From: JAFKFI01 sp963795435
GTDB taxonomy: Bacteria > Pseudomonadota > Alphaproteobacteria > Acetobacterales > Acetobacteraceae
NCBI GenBank assembly: GCA_963795435.1
Contig: CAWCHV010000009.1
Location: 620,001-684,000 of the forward strand
Reading direction: 5' to 3'
DNA: 64,000 nucleotides
Part shown: in pieces, positions 41,366-51,152 of the stretch
Numbering within the stretch: position 1 is the first letter of the stretch
How the letters are laid out: each line of letters starts with the position of its first letter
Notes under the pieces: model-generated
What the model was told of the DNA's origin: nothing
Seen by the model: only the letters and a program-made list of their open reading frames with translations
Databases searched by the model: none
Program-made: the position numbers and the translations under genes

Positions 41366-42004
41366 TTGAGACTGGTTCCCGCCAGGATCCCTCTTGGATG
41401 GCGTCCTTTGCTCGGGCTTTGGCTCGGACTCATGTGCGTCGCGGCGGTTCTGCAATGGCTCGGGCCGCCTTCCGACCGCACGTCCCGCGATGACGGCGGG
41501 TCGGCGGCGCGGCAATCCGCCCGACCGGTCGGCCCCGAGCCGGTCGCGGCGACGCCCGCGCAACCGCGACCCGGGCGTGATGAGCAAGTGGCCGCGCAGA
41601 GCGAGGCGCGATCCTCCGTCCCCGTGCCGCCCCCGGCCATCGCGGCGCCGCCGGCCTCGCCCACCGATGCGCCGCCGACCTCGCCGGACCCGCGCGTTTC
41701 CGAACGGGAGGACACGCGCCAGGCCGTCGTCATCCTCTACGCGCCTCGGTCCCAGGCCGCGCAAGCGGCCGCGGAGCAGCTCGCGCCACTGGTCGGACTC
41801 GCGCCTGGTCAGGTCGAGACGCGGGCGGCCGCCGATATACCCTCGCGCGCGGTCATCCGCTTCTACGAGAGCGGGGATCACGCATTGGCGCGACGGATCG
41901 GGCACGAACTCTCACGCATGGGTTATTCGTGGCGGATCGAAAATCGGTCGGATCGTCCGCCATCCGAGCATCAGGTCCCGGAGATCTGGCTTCCGGACCG
42001 ATAG
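41366..42004 (+). CDS. Membrane-anchored protein with proline-rich linker, unknown C-terminal domain
   Basis: 212 residues from TTG 41366. An N-terminal helix (LLGLWLGLMCVAAVLQWLG) would anchor it, with no cleavage site obvious. Residues about 40-115 are a Pro/Ala/Ser/Arg-rich spacer. The C-terminal 95 residues form a compact domain (QAVVILYAPRSQAAQAAAEQ, RFYESGDHALARRIGHEL, PEIWLPDR) that resembles, loosely, the alpha/beta domains found at the end of LytR-type and sporulation-repeat-type envelope proteins. It is convergent with the RND efflux permease gene. No function can be assigned. Confidence 0.6.
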   Translation: MRLVPARIPLGWRPLLGLWLGLMCVAAVLQWLGPPSDRTSRDDGGSAARQSARPVGPEPVAATPAQPRPGRDEQVAAQSEARSSVPVPPPAIAAPPASPTDAPPTSPDPRVSEREDTRQAVVILYAPRSQAAQAAAEQLAPLVGLAPGQVETRAAADIPSRAVIRFYESGDHALARRIGHELSRMGYSWRIENRSDRPPSEHQVPEIWLPDR

Positions 42005-42018
42005 CGCGACGGTCCGCT

Positions 42019-45000
42019 CTATTCCGCCGGATGGCGTTCGCGGCCCCGGAACAGCCGCGCTGCGCGCTGTGTCAGGAGCTCGAAGGCGACAAACAGCGCG
42101 GGGACGAACAGCACGCCGACAAAGCTTGCCAGGATCATGCCGCCGAACACCGTGGTTCCGATGGATGTGCGCCCGCCGGCGCCGGCGCCAGTCGCCACCA
42201 CCAGGGGCACCATGCCGATGATGAACGCGAGCGCTGTCATCATCACCGGCCGGAAGCGGGTCCGCGCGCCGTCCGTTGCGGCGTCGCGCACGGAGATGTC
42301 GCCGCGCTCCAGACGATCCTTGGCAAACTCCACGATCAAGATCGCGTTCTTCGCCGCCACGCCGATCAGCAGGATGAGGCCGATCTGCCCATACACGTCG
42401 AGCGCCATGCCGCGTATCAGCAGCGCGATCAACCCGCCGAGCGACGCGAAGATGACGGGCAGCATCACCGATAGCGGCAGCGTCCAGCTCTCGTATTGCG
42501 CCACCAGAAACAGATACGAGAAGACGATCGCGAAGATAAACGCCGGGGCCTGCTGTCCGGCCGATTGCAGCTCCTGATACGACATCGCGGTCCAGTCGTA
42601 GCCGAAGCCCTTCGGCAGGACCTTGGACGCGACCAGCTCCATCGCCGCGATGGCCTGACCCGTGCTTTTTCCGGCGGCGGCGGCGCCGTTGACCAGCACG
42701 GCGGGAAAGAGATTGTAGGTATTGAGCGCGTCCGCGCCCTGGATCGTGCTGATGCTGACCAGGCTGCTGAGCGGCACCATCGCGCCCTCGGCGCTGCGGA
42801 CATAGAGCTGGTCGATGTCGCTGACGGCGTCGCGGAATCGCGCCTCGTCCTGCACCAGAACCTGGAACACGAAGTTCTGGTAGTTGAACTGATTGACGTA
42901 CTGGCTGCCGAGATGAGCCTGAAGCGTCTGATAGACGTCGGCCGGCGTAACACCGAGCAGCGCGGCCCGCGTCGTGTCGACATGCACCATGATCTGCGGC
43001 GTGGCGGCCGAGAAGCTGGTGAACACCGCGCTGAGATCGGGGTTCTGGTTGGCGGCGAAAATCAGGGCGCGCGAGGCCGCCGCGAGTTGCTGATAGGACT
43101 GGCCGGTGCGCGCCTCGAGCACGAAATTGATCCCGCCGGTCGTGCTGATGCCGGGGATCGACGGCGGGTTGAAGCTGACGATCTCGGCGGCCGGAATGGC
43201 GTCGAGGACCGGCGTCAGCTTCGCGATCACCGCGGTGATGGATTGGCTGGCGCCGCGCTCGTCCCACGGTTTCATGATGGCAATGACGCTGCCGGCATTC
43301 GGCTGTTGTGCGCCCGCAACCAGGCTGAAGCCCGACAGTTCGATGGTGTGCGCCACCCCCGGCGTCTTGCCGATGATCTGGCTCACCTCTCGGACCACCG
43401 CCTGCGTGCGGCCGAGCGAGGCGCCGTTGGGCATCTGCACGTTGACGAAGAAATACCCCTGGTCCTCGTTCGGCAGGAAACCCGACGGCGTGACCTGGAG
43501 CGCGAGATAGGCGACGACGAAAGCAGCGACGAGTCCGCCGATCATCGGCAGCAGCCAGCGCGACAGGAAGCCCACCACGTCGACGTATCGGTCGCGCATG
43601 AACGTGAACCCGCCGTTGAACCAGCGGAAGCCGAGGAAGCGCGCCTTCTTGGGCGGCCGCAGGATCAGCCGGCACAGCGCCGGGCTCAAGGTCAGCGCGT
43701 TGATCGCCGAGATGACGACCGAGACCGAGATGGTGACGGCGAACTGCCGATAGAGCGCGCCGGTGATGCCGGAGACGAAGGCGATCGGCACGAACACCGC
43801 GACCAGCACGAGCGTCGTCGCCACCACCGGGCTGAAGATCTCCCGCATCGCCTGCTCGGTCGCCTCCGCGACCGGACGATTGGGATTCTGCTCAAGGTTG
43901 CGGGTGACGTTCTCGACCACGACGATCGCGTCATCCACCACCAGCGTGATCGCCAGCACGATGGCGAACAGATTGACCGTGTTGGCGGAGTAGCCGAGCA
44001 CATAGAGTACGGCGAACACACCGATCAGCGACACCGGGATCGCGATGGTCGGGATCAGCGTGGCACGCCAGTCCTGCAGGAACACGTAGGTGACGGCCAC
44101 CACCAGGATCAGCGTGATGGCCAGGGTCAGGACGATCTCGTCGATGTCGGCGCGGACGAAGTCGGTCGAATTGTAGACGATCGCGTATTTCAATCCGGGC
44201 GGGAATTGCGATGCGAACTGCTGCATCTGCTGCTCGATCGCGTTCGCCACGGTCAGGGCGTTGGCGGTGGGCGCCTGGTAGACCGCGAGCGTCGCCGATG
44301 GCGTGCCGTCGAGCGCCGAGGAGGACGTGTATTGCTGGGCCGCCAGTTCCACCCGCCCGATGTCGCGGATCCGCACGATCCCCCCGTTCGGGTTGGTGCG
44401 GATGATGATGTCCTCGAATTGCTGGACGGTGGAGAGCCGGCCGGTCGAGAGCACGGTGAGCTGCTGCTGCTGGCTGCCGCTCACCGGCGGCTGGCCGATC
44501 TGCCCGGCGGCGACCTGGATGTTCTGCGACGCGATGGCGCCGGTCACGTCGCCCGATGTGATCCCCAGCGCCGTCATCCGCCGCGGGTCGAGCCAGATCC
44601 GCATCGCGTATTGACGCTGCCCGAAGATCTGCGTGTTGCCCACGCCGGGAATGCGCGCGATCGGCTGTTGCAGGTGCATGTAGGCGTAGTTGGAGATGAA
44701 CACCTGGTCGTATTTGTTGCCCGGTGAATAGAGGTTTACGGCCAGCACGAAATTGCTGGAGGCGGCGCGGATCAGCATTCCTTCCTGCTGCACCTCGGGC
44801 GGCAGTTGCGGCTGGGCGAGCTGCACGCGGTTCTGCACGTTGACCTGGTCGATCGACGGGTCGGTGCCGAGCGCGAAGGTGACGACCAGGTTGTAGGTGC
44901 CCGAGCTCGATGTGGTGCTCTGCATGTACAGCATGTCGGGCGCGCCGTTGACCTGCACCTCGATCGGCTGTGCCACGGTCTTGGCGATGGTTTCGGCGCT

Positions 45001-45159
45001 GGCACCCGGATAGGTGACGGAGACCGTCACCTGCGGCGGCGTGACGTTGGGGAACTGCGCGACCGGGATAGCCGACAGCGCCAGCAGGCCGGCCAGCGTA
45101 ATCACGACCGAGATGACGATGGCGAATTTGGGCCGATGAATGAAGAAGCTGGACAGCAC
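42019..45159 (-). CDS. RND efflux permease, hydrophobe/amphiphile efflux-1 (AcrB/MexB-like) family
   Basis: 1046 residues, full length for the trimeric inner-membrane pump. The start LSSFFIHRPKFAIVISVVIT and PNVTPPQVTVSVTYPGASAE lead into the porter domain. LVVDDAIVVVENVTRN carries the paired proton-relay aspartates of TM4, and NALTLSPALCRLIL the following helix. It would expel drugs or solvents through a tripartite channel. It follows the adaptor gene by 3 bases. No outer-membrane factor gene is adjacent. The pump itself shows no defect, although the adaptor frame is broken. Confidence 0.96.
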   Translation of the reverse strand: MLSSFFIHRPKFAIVISVVITLAGLLALSAIPVAQFPNVTPPQVTVSVTYPGASAETIAKTVAQPIEVQVNGAPDMLYMQSTTSSSGTYNLVVTFALGTDPSIDQVNVQNRVQLAQPQLPPEVQQEGMLIRAASSNFVLAVNLYSPGNKYDQVFISNYAYMHLQQPIARIPGVGNTQIFGQRQYAMRIWLDPRRMTALGITSGDVTGAIASQNIQVAAGQIGQPPVSGSQQQQLTVLSTGRLSTVQQFEDIIIRTNPNGGIVRIRDIGRVELAAQQYTSSSALDGTPSATLAVYQAPTANALTVANAIEQQMQQFASQFPPGLKYAIVYNSTDFVRADIDEIVLTLAITLILVVAVTYVFLQDWRATLIPTIAIPVSLIGVFAVLYVLGYSANTVNLFAIVLAITLVVDDAIVVVENVTRNLEQNPNRPVAEATEQAMREIFSPVVATTLVLVAVFVPIAFVSGITGALYRQFAVTISVSVVISAINALTLSPALCRLILRPPKKARFLGFRWFNGGFTFMRDRYVDVVGFLSRWLLPMIGGLVAAFVVAYLALQVTPSGFLPNEDQGYFFVNVQMPNGASLGRTQAVVREVSQIIGKTPGVAHTIELSGFSLVAGAQQPNAGSVIAIMKPWDERGASQSITAVIAKLTPVLDAIPAAEIVSFNPPSIPGISTTGGINFVLEARTGQSYQQLAAASRALIFAANQNPDLSAVFTSFSAATPQIMVHVDTTRAALLGVTPADVYQTLQAHLGSQYVNQFNYQNFVFQVLVQDEARFRDAVSDIDQLYVRSAEGAMVPLSSLVSISTIQGADALNTYNLFPAVLVNGAAAAGKSTGQAIAAMELVASKVLPKGFGYDWTAMSYQELQSAGQQAPAFIFAIVFSYLFLVAQYESWTLPLSVMLPVIFASLGGLIALLIRGMALDVYGQIGLILLIGVAAKNAILIVEFAKDRLERGDISVRDAATDGARTRFRPVMMTALAFIIGMVPLVVATGAGAGGRTSIGTTVFGGMILASFVGVLFVPALFVAFELLTQRAARLFRGRERHPAE

Positions 45160-45162
45160 CTG

Positions 45163-46388
45163 CTAGCCGTTCTGGCCGGTCTGAACGCTTGCGCCGGACG
45201 GGCCGCTCGGGGCCGGCTGCGGATTGACCGTCTCGCCGGGCTTCACCTTCTGCACGCCGGCGACGATGACGCGCTCGCCGCCCGAGAGGCCCTTCTCGAC
45301 GATGAAGTTCTGCGCGATCTGCCGACCCAGCGTGACCGGCTGCTGCTTGACCTTGTTGTCCTGCCCGACGATCAGCACGAAGCTGCCGCTCTGGCTGGTC
45401 TGCAGCGCTTCCGCCGGCACCAGCGGCCGCTCCTGCGGCTGGGCGCGGCGCACCTCCACGTTCTCGTAGGCACCCGGCAGCAGCAGCCGGTCGGGGTTGG
45501 GGAAGTCGGCGTAGACGCTGACCGTGCCGGTCTTGGGGTCGACCTCGTTGCCCTGGAAGGCGATCTTCCCGGTGTGATTGTACGCGGAGCCGTCGGGCAG
45601 CTTGAGATTGAGCGTGAGGGTGGCGGCGATCTCGCTTGAGGTCGCACCGGTCTTGCGCAGCGCGCTGACCATCACCCGGTCGCTGACCGAGAACACGACG
45701 CGGATCGGGTCGAGCTGGTTGACGGTGGCAAGGGCGGGGGTGCTCGGCGTCACCAGATTGCCCTTGGTCAGCGTGATCGCGCCGATCCGCCCGTCGATTG
45801 GCGAGGTGATGGTGCAGTAGCTGAGGTCGAGCCCCGCCTGCACCACCTTGGCCTGCGCGGCGAGCACGTTGGACTGGTCCTGGTCGCGGGTGGCGATCGC
45901 CTGGTCCAGATTGGCCTGCGCCTCGAAGCCCTGCTGGTTAAGCTTGGCCGCCCGCTCATAGGCCACCTGCGACTGCTTCAGCGCCGCCTGGGCAGAGGTG
46001 AGCTGCGCCTGCGCCGATTGCAGCGCCGCCTCGTATTGCGACTTCTGCAGCTGAAACAGCACTTGCCCGGCCTTGACGTCGCTGCCTTGCTTCACCGGCA
46101 CGTCGTCGATGAGGCGGTCACGCGCGGCACGACGTCGACCGACTGGATCGCGATGACCCGGCCGATGAAGCTGTACACCGGCGCCACGTCGCTCAGGACG
46201 ATCGGCGCGACCGTCACGGCGGGCGGAGGCGGTGCGGGCTGCCCGCCGAGCGTGGCCGGGATGGCGGCGAGCAGCAGGGCACACGAAGCCAGGGCTCGAT
46301 TGACGCCGGAGCGGGTCCACAACCCAAGCATGGCCACCGTGGGGCGCTGGGGTGAGAGCACGATTGCGGAGTAGCTGGAAAGCTTCAT
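45163..46388 (-). pseudogene. RND efflux periplasmic adaptor (AcrA/MexA-like), frameshifted
   Basis: The N-terminus starts at ATG 46388 with a signal sequence (LASCALLLAAIPATLGG) and APVYSFIGRVIAIQSVDVVP, but this frame ends soon after. The continuation DDVPVKQGSDVKAGQVLFQL, with the lipoyl-like halves, the coiled-coil hairpin (YEAALQSAQAQLTSAQAALK), ITSPIDGRIGAITLTKGNLV and the beta-barrel, lies in another frame from about 46121 onward. One missing base within 46111-46121 explains it; corrected, the protein has about 408 residues, normal for an adaptor. Everything else is intact and the permease is undamaged, so a sequencing error or recent mutation is likely. Without repair the pump would lack its adaptor. 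Confidence 0.85.
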
Positions 46389-46438
46389 GCCGCCCCTGCG
46401 ATGCACAGGCCGGGCACAAAACCCGGTGAGGGGGGAGC

Positions 46439-47005
46439 CTACGGACTGCGCCAGACCGTCAGCCTTGCCGCGCCGTGGGCGCGCTCGGCGAGGGGTTCGA
46501 TGCCGGGCAGTTCTTCCTCGCGTCCGGTCTCCGCGATGATGAGCGCGCCAGGGACGAGGCGGCCCGCCGTACGCAGCCGGGCGAGCGCGCGGGGAACCAG
46601 GCCGCTTCCGTAGGGCGGGTCGAGGAACACCAGGGCAAACTCGATGCCTTGGGGCAGCGCGAGCAGGTCGGCGGCGAGCACCGTGCTCCGCGCCTCCGCC
46701 CGGCAGCGGGCAATGTTGGCGCGCAGGGCGGCGAGGGCGGCGCGGTCCTGCTCCACGAAGGTCGCGTGCGCGGCGCCACGCGACAGCGCCTCGAGGCCAA
46801 GCGCGCCGGTGCCGGCGAAACCGTCGAGCACATGCGCGCCCGCCACGACGTCGCGGCCGCCCCACGGCGCGTGCAGCAGCATGTCGAACAGCGCCTGGCG
46901 GACGCGATCGGCGGTGGGGCGCGTATCGCGTCCCGGCGGCGCGGTCAGCGCCCGCCCGCGCCACTCACCCGCGACAATTCGCAAGGGATGGGCGATGATT
47001 CGCAT
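46439..47005 (-). CDS. rsmD: 16S rRNA (guanine(966)-N(2))-methyltransferase
   Basis: 188 residues. LRIVAGEWRGRALTAPPGRD and TRPTADRVRQALFDML are the diagnostic N-terminal blocks, LDGFAGTGALGLEALSRGA the SAM-binding loop, and LVFLDPPYGSGL the catalytic DPPY motif. It methylates G966 in the 30S subunit. The start overlaps the end of rluB by 41 bases, so the two RNA-modification genes are coupled. Length and motifs are standard. Confidence 0.95.
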   Translation of the reverse strand: MRIIAHPLRIVAGEWRGRALTAPPGRDTRPTADRVRQALFDMLLHAPWGGRDVVAGAHVLDGFAGTGALGLEALSRGAAHATFVEQDRAALAALRANIARCRAEARSTVLAADLLALPQGIEFALVFLDPPYGSGLVPRALARLRTAGRLVPGALIIAETGREEELPGIEPLAERAHGAARLTVWRSP

Positions 47006-47759
47006 GGGAAGAGGCGTCGTCGCGCGGCAGTTGGTCGCGCAGCACGCGGCCGGACACCTCCTCGATCTCGCCGCGCGGCAACAGGCCGAGCTGGAACGGC
47101 CCGTAGGCGACGCGGATGAGCCGCGACACCTGCAAGCCGAGATGCGCCATCACCCGCCGTACCTCGCGGTTGCGGCCCTCGCGGAGGCCGACGCTGATCC
47201 AGGCGTTTTCCCCCTTGCGCGAGTCGAGCCCGGCCTCGATCGGCCCGTATTTGACGCCCTCCACCGTGACGCCCTTGGCCAATGCGGCGAGATCGGCGGG
47301 ATCGACGGCGCCGTGGACCCGCACCCGGTAGCGCCGCAGCCAGCCGGTCGCGGGGAGTTCGAGCTTGCGCGCGAGGCCGCCGTCATTGGTCAGCAGCAGG
47401 AGGCCCTCGCTGTTGAGGTCGAGCCGGCCGACGCTGACCACGCGCGGCAGGCCGGGCGGCAGCCGCTCGAACACGGTCGGCCGTCCCTCCGGGTCGCGGT
47501 GCGTGGTCATCAGCCCGTCCGGCTTGTGATAGCGCCACAGGCGGGTGCGTCCGGGCGGATCGACCACGCGGCCGTCCACCCGCACGATGTCTCCCGGTGC
47601 CACGAAGGTTGCGGGGTGGGTCACGGCGGCGTTGTTCAGCTTGACCCGGCCGGCGCCGAGCATCGCCTCCGCGTCGCGCCGGCTGGCGATGCCGGCGCGG
47701 GCCAGCCATTTGGCGATCCGCTCGCCCCGCTCGGGTTCGGGAGCGGGGTCGTCGGTCAT
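46965..47759 (-). CDS. rluB: 23S rRNA pseudouridine synthase, RluB-type
   Basis: 264 residues from ATG 47759. The N-terminal S4-like domain (ERIAKWLARAGIASRRDAEA) precedes the RsuA-family catalytic part, with catalytic Asp in VGRLDLNSEGLLLLTND, and LREGRNREVRRVMAHLGLQV near the end. RluB makes pseudouridine 2605 in 23S rRNA; separation from RluE/RluF/RsuA relies on the S4 domain and context and is not absolute. It overlaps rsmD downstream and the amidotransferase-like gene upstream (ATGA). Frames extending to 47831 belong to that upstream gene. Confidence 0.9.
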   Translation of the reverse strand: MTDDPAPEPERGERIAKWLARAGIASRRDAEAMLGAGRVKLNNAAVTHPATFVAPGDIVRVDGRVVDPPGRTRLWRYHKPDGLMTTHRDPEGRPTVFERLPPGLPRVVSVGRLDLNSEGLLLLTNDGGLARKLELPATGWLRRYRVRVHGAVDPADLAALAKGVTVEGVKYGPIEAGLDSRKGENAWISVGLREGRNREVRRVMAHLGLQVSRLIRVAYGPFQLGLLPRGEIEEVSGRVLRDQLPRDDASSHANHRPSLANCRG

Positions 47760-48484
47760 GCGCGGCAGGCGGCGACGAGGGCGGCGAAGATGCGCCGGTC
47801 GCCTTGGTCGATGAAGAACTCGGGGTGCCATTGCACGCCGAGGCAGAAGCGGTAGCGGGCATCCTCCACGCCCTCAACCACCCCGTCCGGGGCGCGGGCG
47901 TTGACGATGGCGGACGGGCCGGGATCGCGCACCGCCTGGTGGTGCGCCGAGTTCACCCGCATCTCGTCCGCGCCGACGATGCGGTGCAGCAGGGTGCCCG
48001 GCACGACGCGGATGGCGTGACCCGACTGGTGGCGCGGGTTGGTCTGCTCGTGTTCCAGCGCGTCGGCCACGCTGTCGGGGATGTGCTGGATCAGCGTGCC
48101 GCCGAGGGCGACCGCCAGGAGCTGCTGGCCGCCGCAGATGCCGAGCACCGGCAGGTCGCGGGCGAGCGCCCCCTGCGCCAGCGCCATCTCGGCGGCGGTG
48201 CGGTCTTCCTTCAGCGTCACGGTGGCGTGCCGGGCGCCGTCGCCGTAGAGCGCGGGATCGACGTCGAACGCGCCGCCGGTGACGACCAGCGCGTCGATGC
48301 GGTCGAGATACTCCCCGGCGAGCGCCGCGTCGTGCGGCAGCGCGATGGGCAGGCCGCCGCACGCGATGATGGCCTCGGCGTAGTTCGCCCTGAGCGCGTA
48401 CCACGGATAGGCGGAATAGCCGCCCGGCTGCTCGGCATCGAGGGTGACGCCCACCAGGGGGCGGCGTTCGCGTATCTCGTCCAT
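47756..48484 (-). CDS. Gamma-glutamyl-gamma-aminobutyrate hydrolase family protein (class I glutamine amidotransferase fold)
   Basis: 242 residues. The nucleophile Cys lies in PVLGICGGQQLLAVALGG and the catalytic His in GVQWHPEFF. LVVTGGAFDVDPALYG is the other conserved block. PuuD-type enzymes cleave gamma-glutamyl-GABA in putrescine catabolism; the family also includes enzymes with other gamma-glutamyl substrates. No other putrescine genes are adjacent. It heads the rluB-rsmD run, overlapping rluB as ATGA, and is divergent from tadA with a 45-base gap. Confidence 0.9.
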   Translation of the reverse strand: MDEIRERRPLVGVTLDAEQPGGYSAYPWYALRANYAEAIIACGGLPIALPHDAALAGEYLDRIDALVVTGGAFDVDPALYGDGARHATVTLKEDRTAAEMALAQGALARDLPVLGICGGQQLLAVALGGTLIQHIPDSVADALEHEQTNPRHQSGHAIRVVPGTLLHRIVGADEMRVNSAHHQAVRDPGPSAIVNARAPDGVVEGVEDARYRFCLGVQWHPEFFIDQGDRRIFAALVAACRA

Positions 48485-48529
48485 GCGGCGTTGCTAGACC
48501 CCGGCGCCGTGGGCGGGCAAGAAGCGCGT

Positions 48530-48970
48530 ATGTCGCCGATGCAGATCGCGCTGGACGAGGCCCGCCGTGCCGCCGCGCGCGGGGAGGTGCCGGTCGGCGC
48601 CGTCGTCGTCGGGCCGGACCGCGGCGTGCTGGCCCGCGCCGGCAACGCCGTGGAGGCCACGCGCGACGCGGCTGGCCATGCCGAGCTGCTGGCTTTGCGC
48701 GCGGCGGCGGCGGCACGGGGCGAGGCGCGGCTGCCCGATTGCGACCTGTTCGTGACCCTGGAACCCTGTCCCATGTGCGCCCAGGCGATCAGCTTCTTCC
48801 GCATTCGTCGCCTGGTGTTCGGCGCCTACGACCCCAAGGGCGGCGGGGTCGAGCATGGCGCCCGGGTGTTCGACGCGCCCTCCTGCCATCACCGCCCGGA
48901 CATCGTCGGCGGCGTGCGCGAGAGCGAGGCGGCGGCGCTGCTGCGCGACTTCTTCGCCGCGCGCCGCTAG
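48530..48970 (+). CDS. tadA: tRNA-specific adenosine deaminase
   Basis: 146 residues from ATG 48530. The zinc site is H50-A51-E52 (AAGHAELLAL) plus PC80-PMC83 (TLEPCPMCAQAI). SFFRIRRLVFGAYDPKGGGVEHG matches the substrate-binding part of TadA, which converts A34 to inosine in tRNA-Arg. The start at 48530 was chosen over a long upstream frame that lies antisense to the PuuD-like gene. nadE begins 39 bases downstream. Confidence 0.95.
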   Translation: MSPMQIALDEARRAAARGEVPVGAVVVGPDRGVLARAGNAVEATRDAAGHAELLALRAAAAARGEARLPDCDLFVTLEPCPMCAQAISFFRIRRLVFGAYDPKGGGVEHGARVFDAPSCHHRPDIVGGVRESEAAALLRDFFAARR

Positions 48971-49009
48971 CGGTTGGCGATCCTTCCGGCGCCGCCCAAT
49001 ATGGGGGGC

Positions 49010-51061
49010 ATGAAACATTCGGATTTCCGCTCGGTCTATCGCCACGGCTTCGTGCGCGTCGCGGCCTGCACGGTCCGGAGCGCGCTCGCCGACCCGGCGG
49101 CCAACGCGGCGGCGATCCTCGATCTGGCGCGGACCTGCGCCGACCAGGCGGCCGGGCTCGCGGTGTTCCCCGAACTCGCGCTGTCCGCCTACGCCATCGA
49201 CGACCTCCTCTTGCAAGACCCGCTGCTCGACGCGGTGGAGCGCGCGGTCGCCGCGCTGGTCGAAGGCTCGAAAGATTTGCTGCCGCTGCTCCTGGTCGGG
49301 GCGCCGCTGCGGCACGGCAGCCGGCTCTACAACACCGCGGTCGCCATCCATCGCGGCCGGCTTCTCGGCGTGGTGCCGAAGGTGCATCTGCCGAATTACC
49401 GCGAGTTCTACGAACACCGCCATTTCGCCTCGGGCGAGGGCGTCGTCGGCGAGACCATTCCCGTGGGCGGGCTCACGGCGCCGTTCGGCACCGACCTCTT
49501 GTTCGCCGCCGAGGATGTGCCGGGCTTCGTCGTCCATGCCGAGATCTGCGAGGATCTGTGGGTGCCGCAGCCGCCTTCTGGGGCGGCGGCGCTGGCCGGG
49601 GCGACGGTGCTCGCCAACCTCTCGGCCAGCAACATCACCATCGGCAAGGCGGAGACGCGGCGGCTGCTCAGCCAGTCGCAATCGGCGCGCTGCCTCGCCG
49701 CCTATCTCTACGCCGCCGCAGGCGCCGGGGAGAGCACCACCGACCTCGCCTGGGACGGGCAGGCCTCGATTTTCGAGAACGGCGAGGCGCTGGCCGAGAC
49801 CGAGCGGTTTCCCCCCGGCGCGCAATTCGCCATCGCCGACGTGGACCTCGACAGGCTGCGCCAGGACCGCGCGCGACAGGGCACGTTCGAGGACAACCGC
49901 CGCCATAGTGCTGGCGATGTGGCGTTCCGGCGTATCGGCTTCCGGCTCGATCCGCCGGGCGGCGATGTCGGGCTGCTGCGCACGGTCGCGCGCTTCCCCT
50001 TCGTGCCGGCGGACCCGGCGCGGCTGGCGCAGGATTGTTACGAGGGATACAACATCCAGGTCGCCGGCCTGATGCAGCGGCTGGAGGCGGCGCGCATCAG
50101 GCGCATCGTCATCGGCGTCTCGGGCGGCTTGGATTCCACGCAGGCGCTGCTCGTCGCCGCGCAGGCGTTCGACCGGCTGAAACGCCCACGGGCCGACATT
50201 CTCGCCTACACGCTGCCGGGCTTCGCCACCGGCGACCACACCAAGGGCAATGCGTGGCGCCTGATGCGCGCCCTCGGCGTCACCGCGCAAGAGCTCGACA
50301 TCCGCCCGGCGGCGCGGCGGATGCTCGAGGATATCGGCCATCCCTTCGCGCGCGGCGAGCCGGTCTACGACATCACTTTTGAAAATGTGCAGGCCGGCCT
50401 GCGGACCGATTTCCTGTTCCGCCTCGCCAACCAGCAGGACGGCATCGTGCTCGGCACCGGCGATCTGTCCGAGCTGGCGCTCGGCTGGTGCACCTACGGC
50501 GTAGGCGACCAGATGTCGCACTACAACGTCAACGCCGGCGTGCCGAAGACGCTGATCCAGCACCTGATCCGCTGGGTGAGCGGCCACGGCGAGTTCGGCG
50601 CGGAGGTGTCGGAGACCCTGGAGGCGATCCTCGCCACCGAGATCAGCCCCGAGCTGATTCCCGTCGGCGAGGGCGAGACCCCGCAGAGCACCGAGGCCAA
50701 GGTCGGCCCCTACGCGCTGCAGGATTTTTCCCTCTACTACACGCTGCGCTTCGGCTTCCGCCCGTCGAAGATCGCTTTTTTGGCAATGCACGCCTGGGAG
50801 GATGCCGAGAGCGGCGCCTGGCCGCCCGGCTTTCCCGCCGAGTTGCGGATGGCGTTCACCTTGGGAGAAATTCGCCACTGGCTCGGCGTGTTCCTCCGGC
50901 GGTTTTTCGCCTTCAGCCAGTTCAAGCGCTCGGCGATGCCCAACGGCCCGAAGGTCGCCGCCGGCGGCTCGCTCTCGCCGCGCGGCGACTGGCGGGCGCC
51001 GTCGGATGGCAACGCGCGGGTTTGGCTGGAGGAGCTGGAGCGGAACGTGCCGGAGGGGTGA
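49010..51061 (+). CDS. nadE: Glutamine-dependent NAD+ synthase
   Basis: 683 residues from ATG 49010, with GGGGGG just upstream; ATG 49001 is an in-frame alternative. The N-terminal nitrilase-like glutaminase has Glu in AVFPELALSAYA, Lys in VVPKVHLPNY and Cys in VVHAEICEDLWVP. The C-terminal synthetase has the ATP pyrophosphatase loop GVSGGLDSTQALLVA at about residue 370, and LPGFATGDHTKGNA and TGDLSELALGWCTYG. It makes NAD from deamido-NAD and glutamine. Its last about 105 bases are duplicated 567 bases downstream (51523-51628). Confidence 0.96.
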   Translation: MKHSDFRSVYRHGFVRVAACTVRSALADPAANAAAILDLARTCADQAAGLAVFPELALSAYAIDDLLLQDPLLDAVERAVAALVEGSKDLLPLLLVGAPLRHGSRLYNTAVAIHRGRLLGVVPKVHLPNYREFYEHRHFASGEGVVGETIPVGGLTAPFGTDLLFAAEDVPGFVVHAEICEDLWVPQPPSGAAALAGATVLANLSASNITIGKAETRRLLSQSQSARCLAAYLYAAAGAGESTTDLAWDGQASIFENGEALAETERFPPGAQFAIADVDLDRLRQDRARQGTFEDNRRHSAGDVAFRRIGFRLDPPGGDVGLLRTVARFPFVPADPARLAQDCYEGYNIQVAGLMQRLEAARIRRIVIGVSGGLDSTQALLVAAQAFDRLKRPRADILAYTLPGFATGDHTKGNAWRLMRALGVTAQELDIRPAARRMLEDIGHPFARGEPVYDITFENVQAGLRTDFLFRLANQQDGIVLGTGDLSELALGWCTYGVGDQMSHYNVNAGVPKTLIQHLIRWVSGHGEFGAEVSETLEAILATEISPELIPVGEGETPQSTEAKVGPYALQDFSLYYTLRFGFRPSKIAFLAMHAWEDAESGAWPPGFPAELRMAFTLGEIRHWLGVFLRRFFAFSQFKRSAMPNGPKVAAGGSLSPRGDWRAPSDGNARVWLEELERNVPEG

Positions 51062-51152
51062 GGGGGACAATAGCAGCCGCGACCGCATCCTTTACGCAGC
51101 CATGTTGCTGATGAGGGGTCGACGATATCGCTGCGGATGAGGAGGCGACAAC

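Noticed and set aside
42496..44727. 743-residue plus-strand frame opposite the RND permease
   Set aside because: Composition is charged, low-complexity and typical of an antisense frame; the RND permease on the other strand is unmistakable.
48494..51088. 864-residue open frame on the minus strand opposite tadA and nadE
   Set aside because: It is antisense to two well-recognised enzymes; high GC creates long stop-free shadow frames. No motif is visible.
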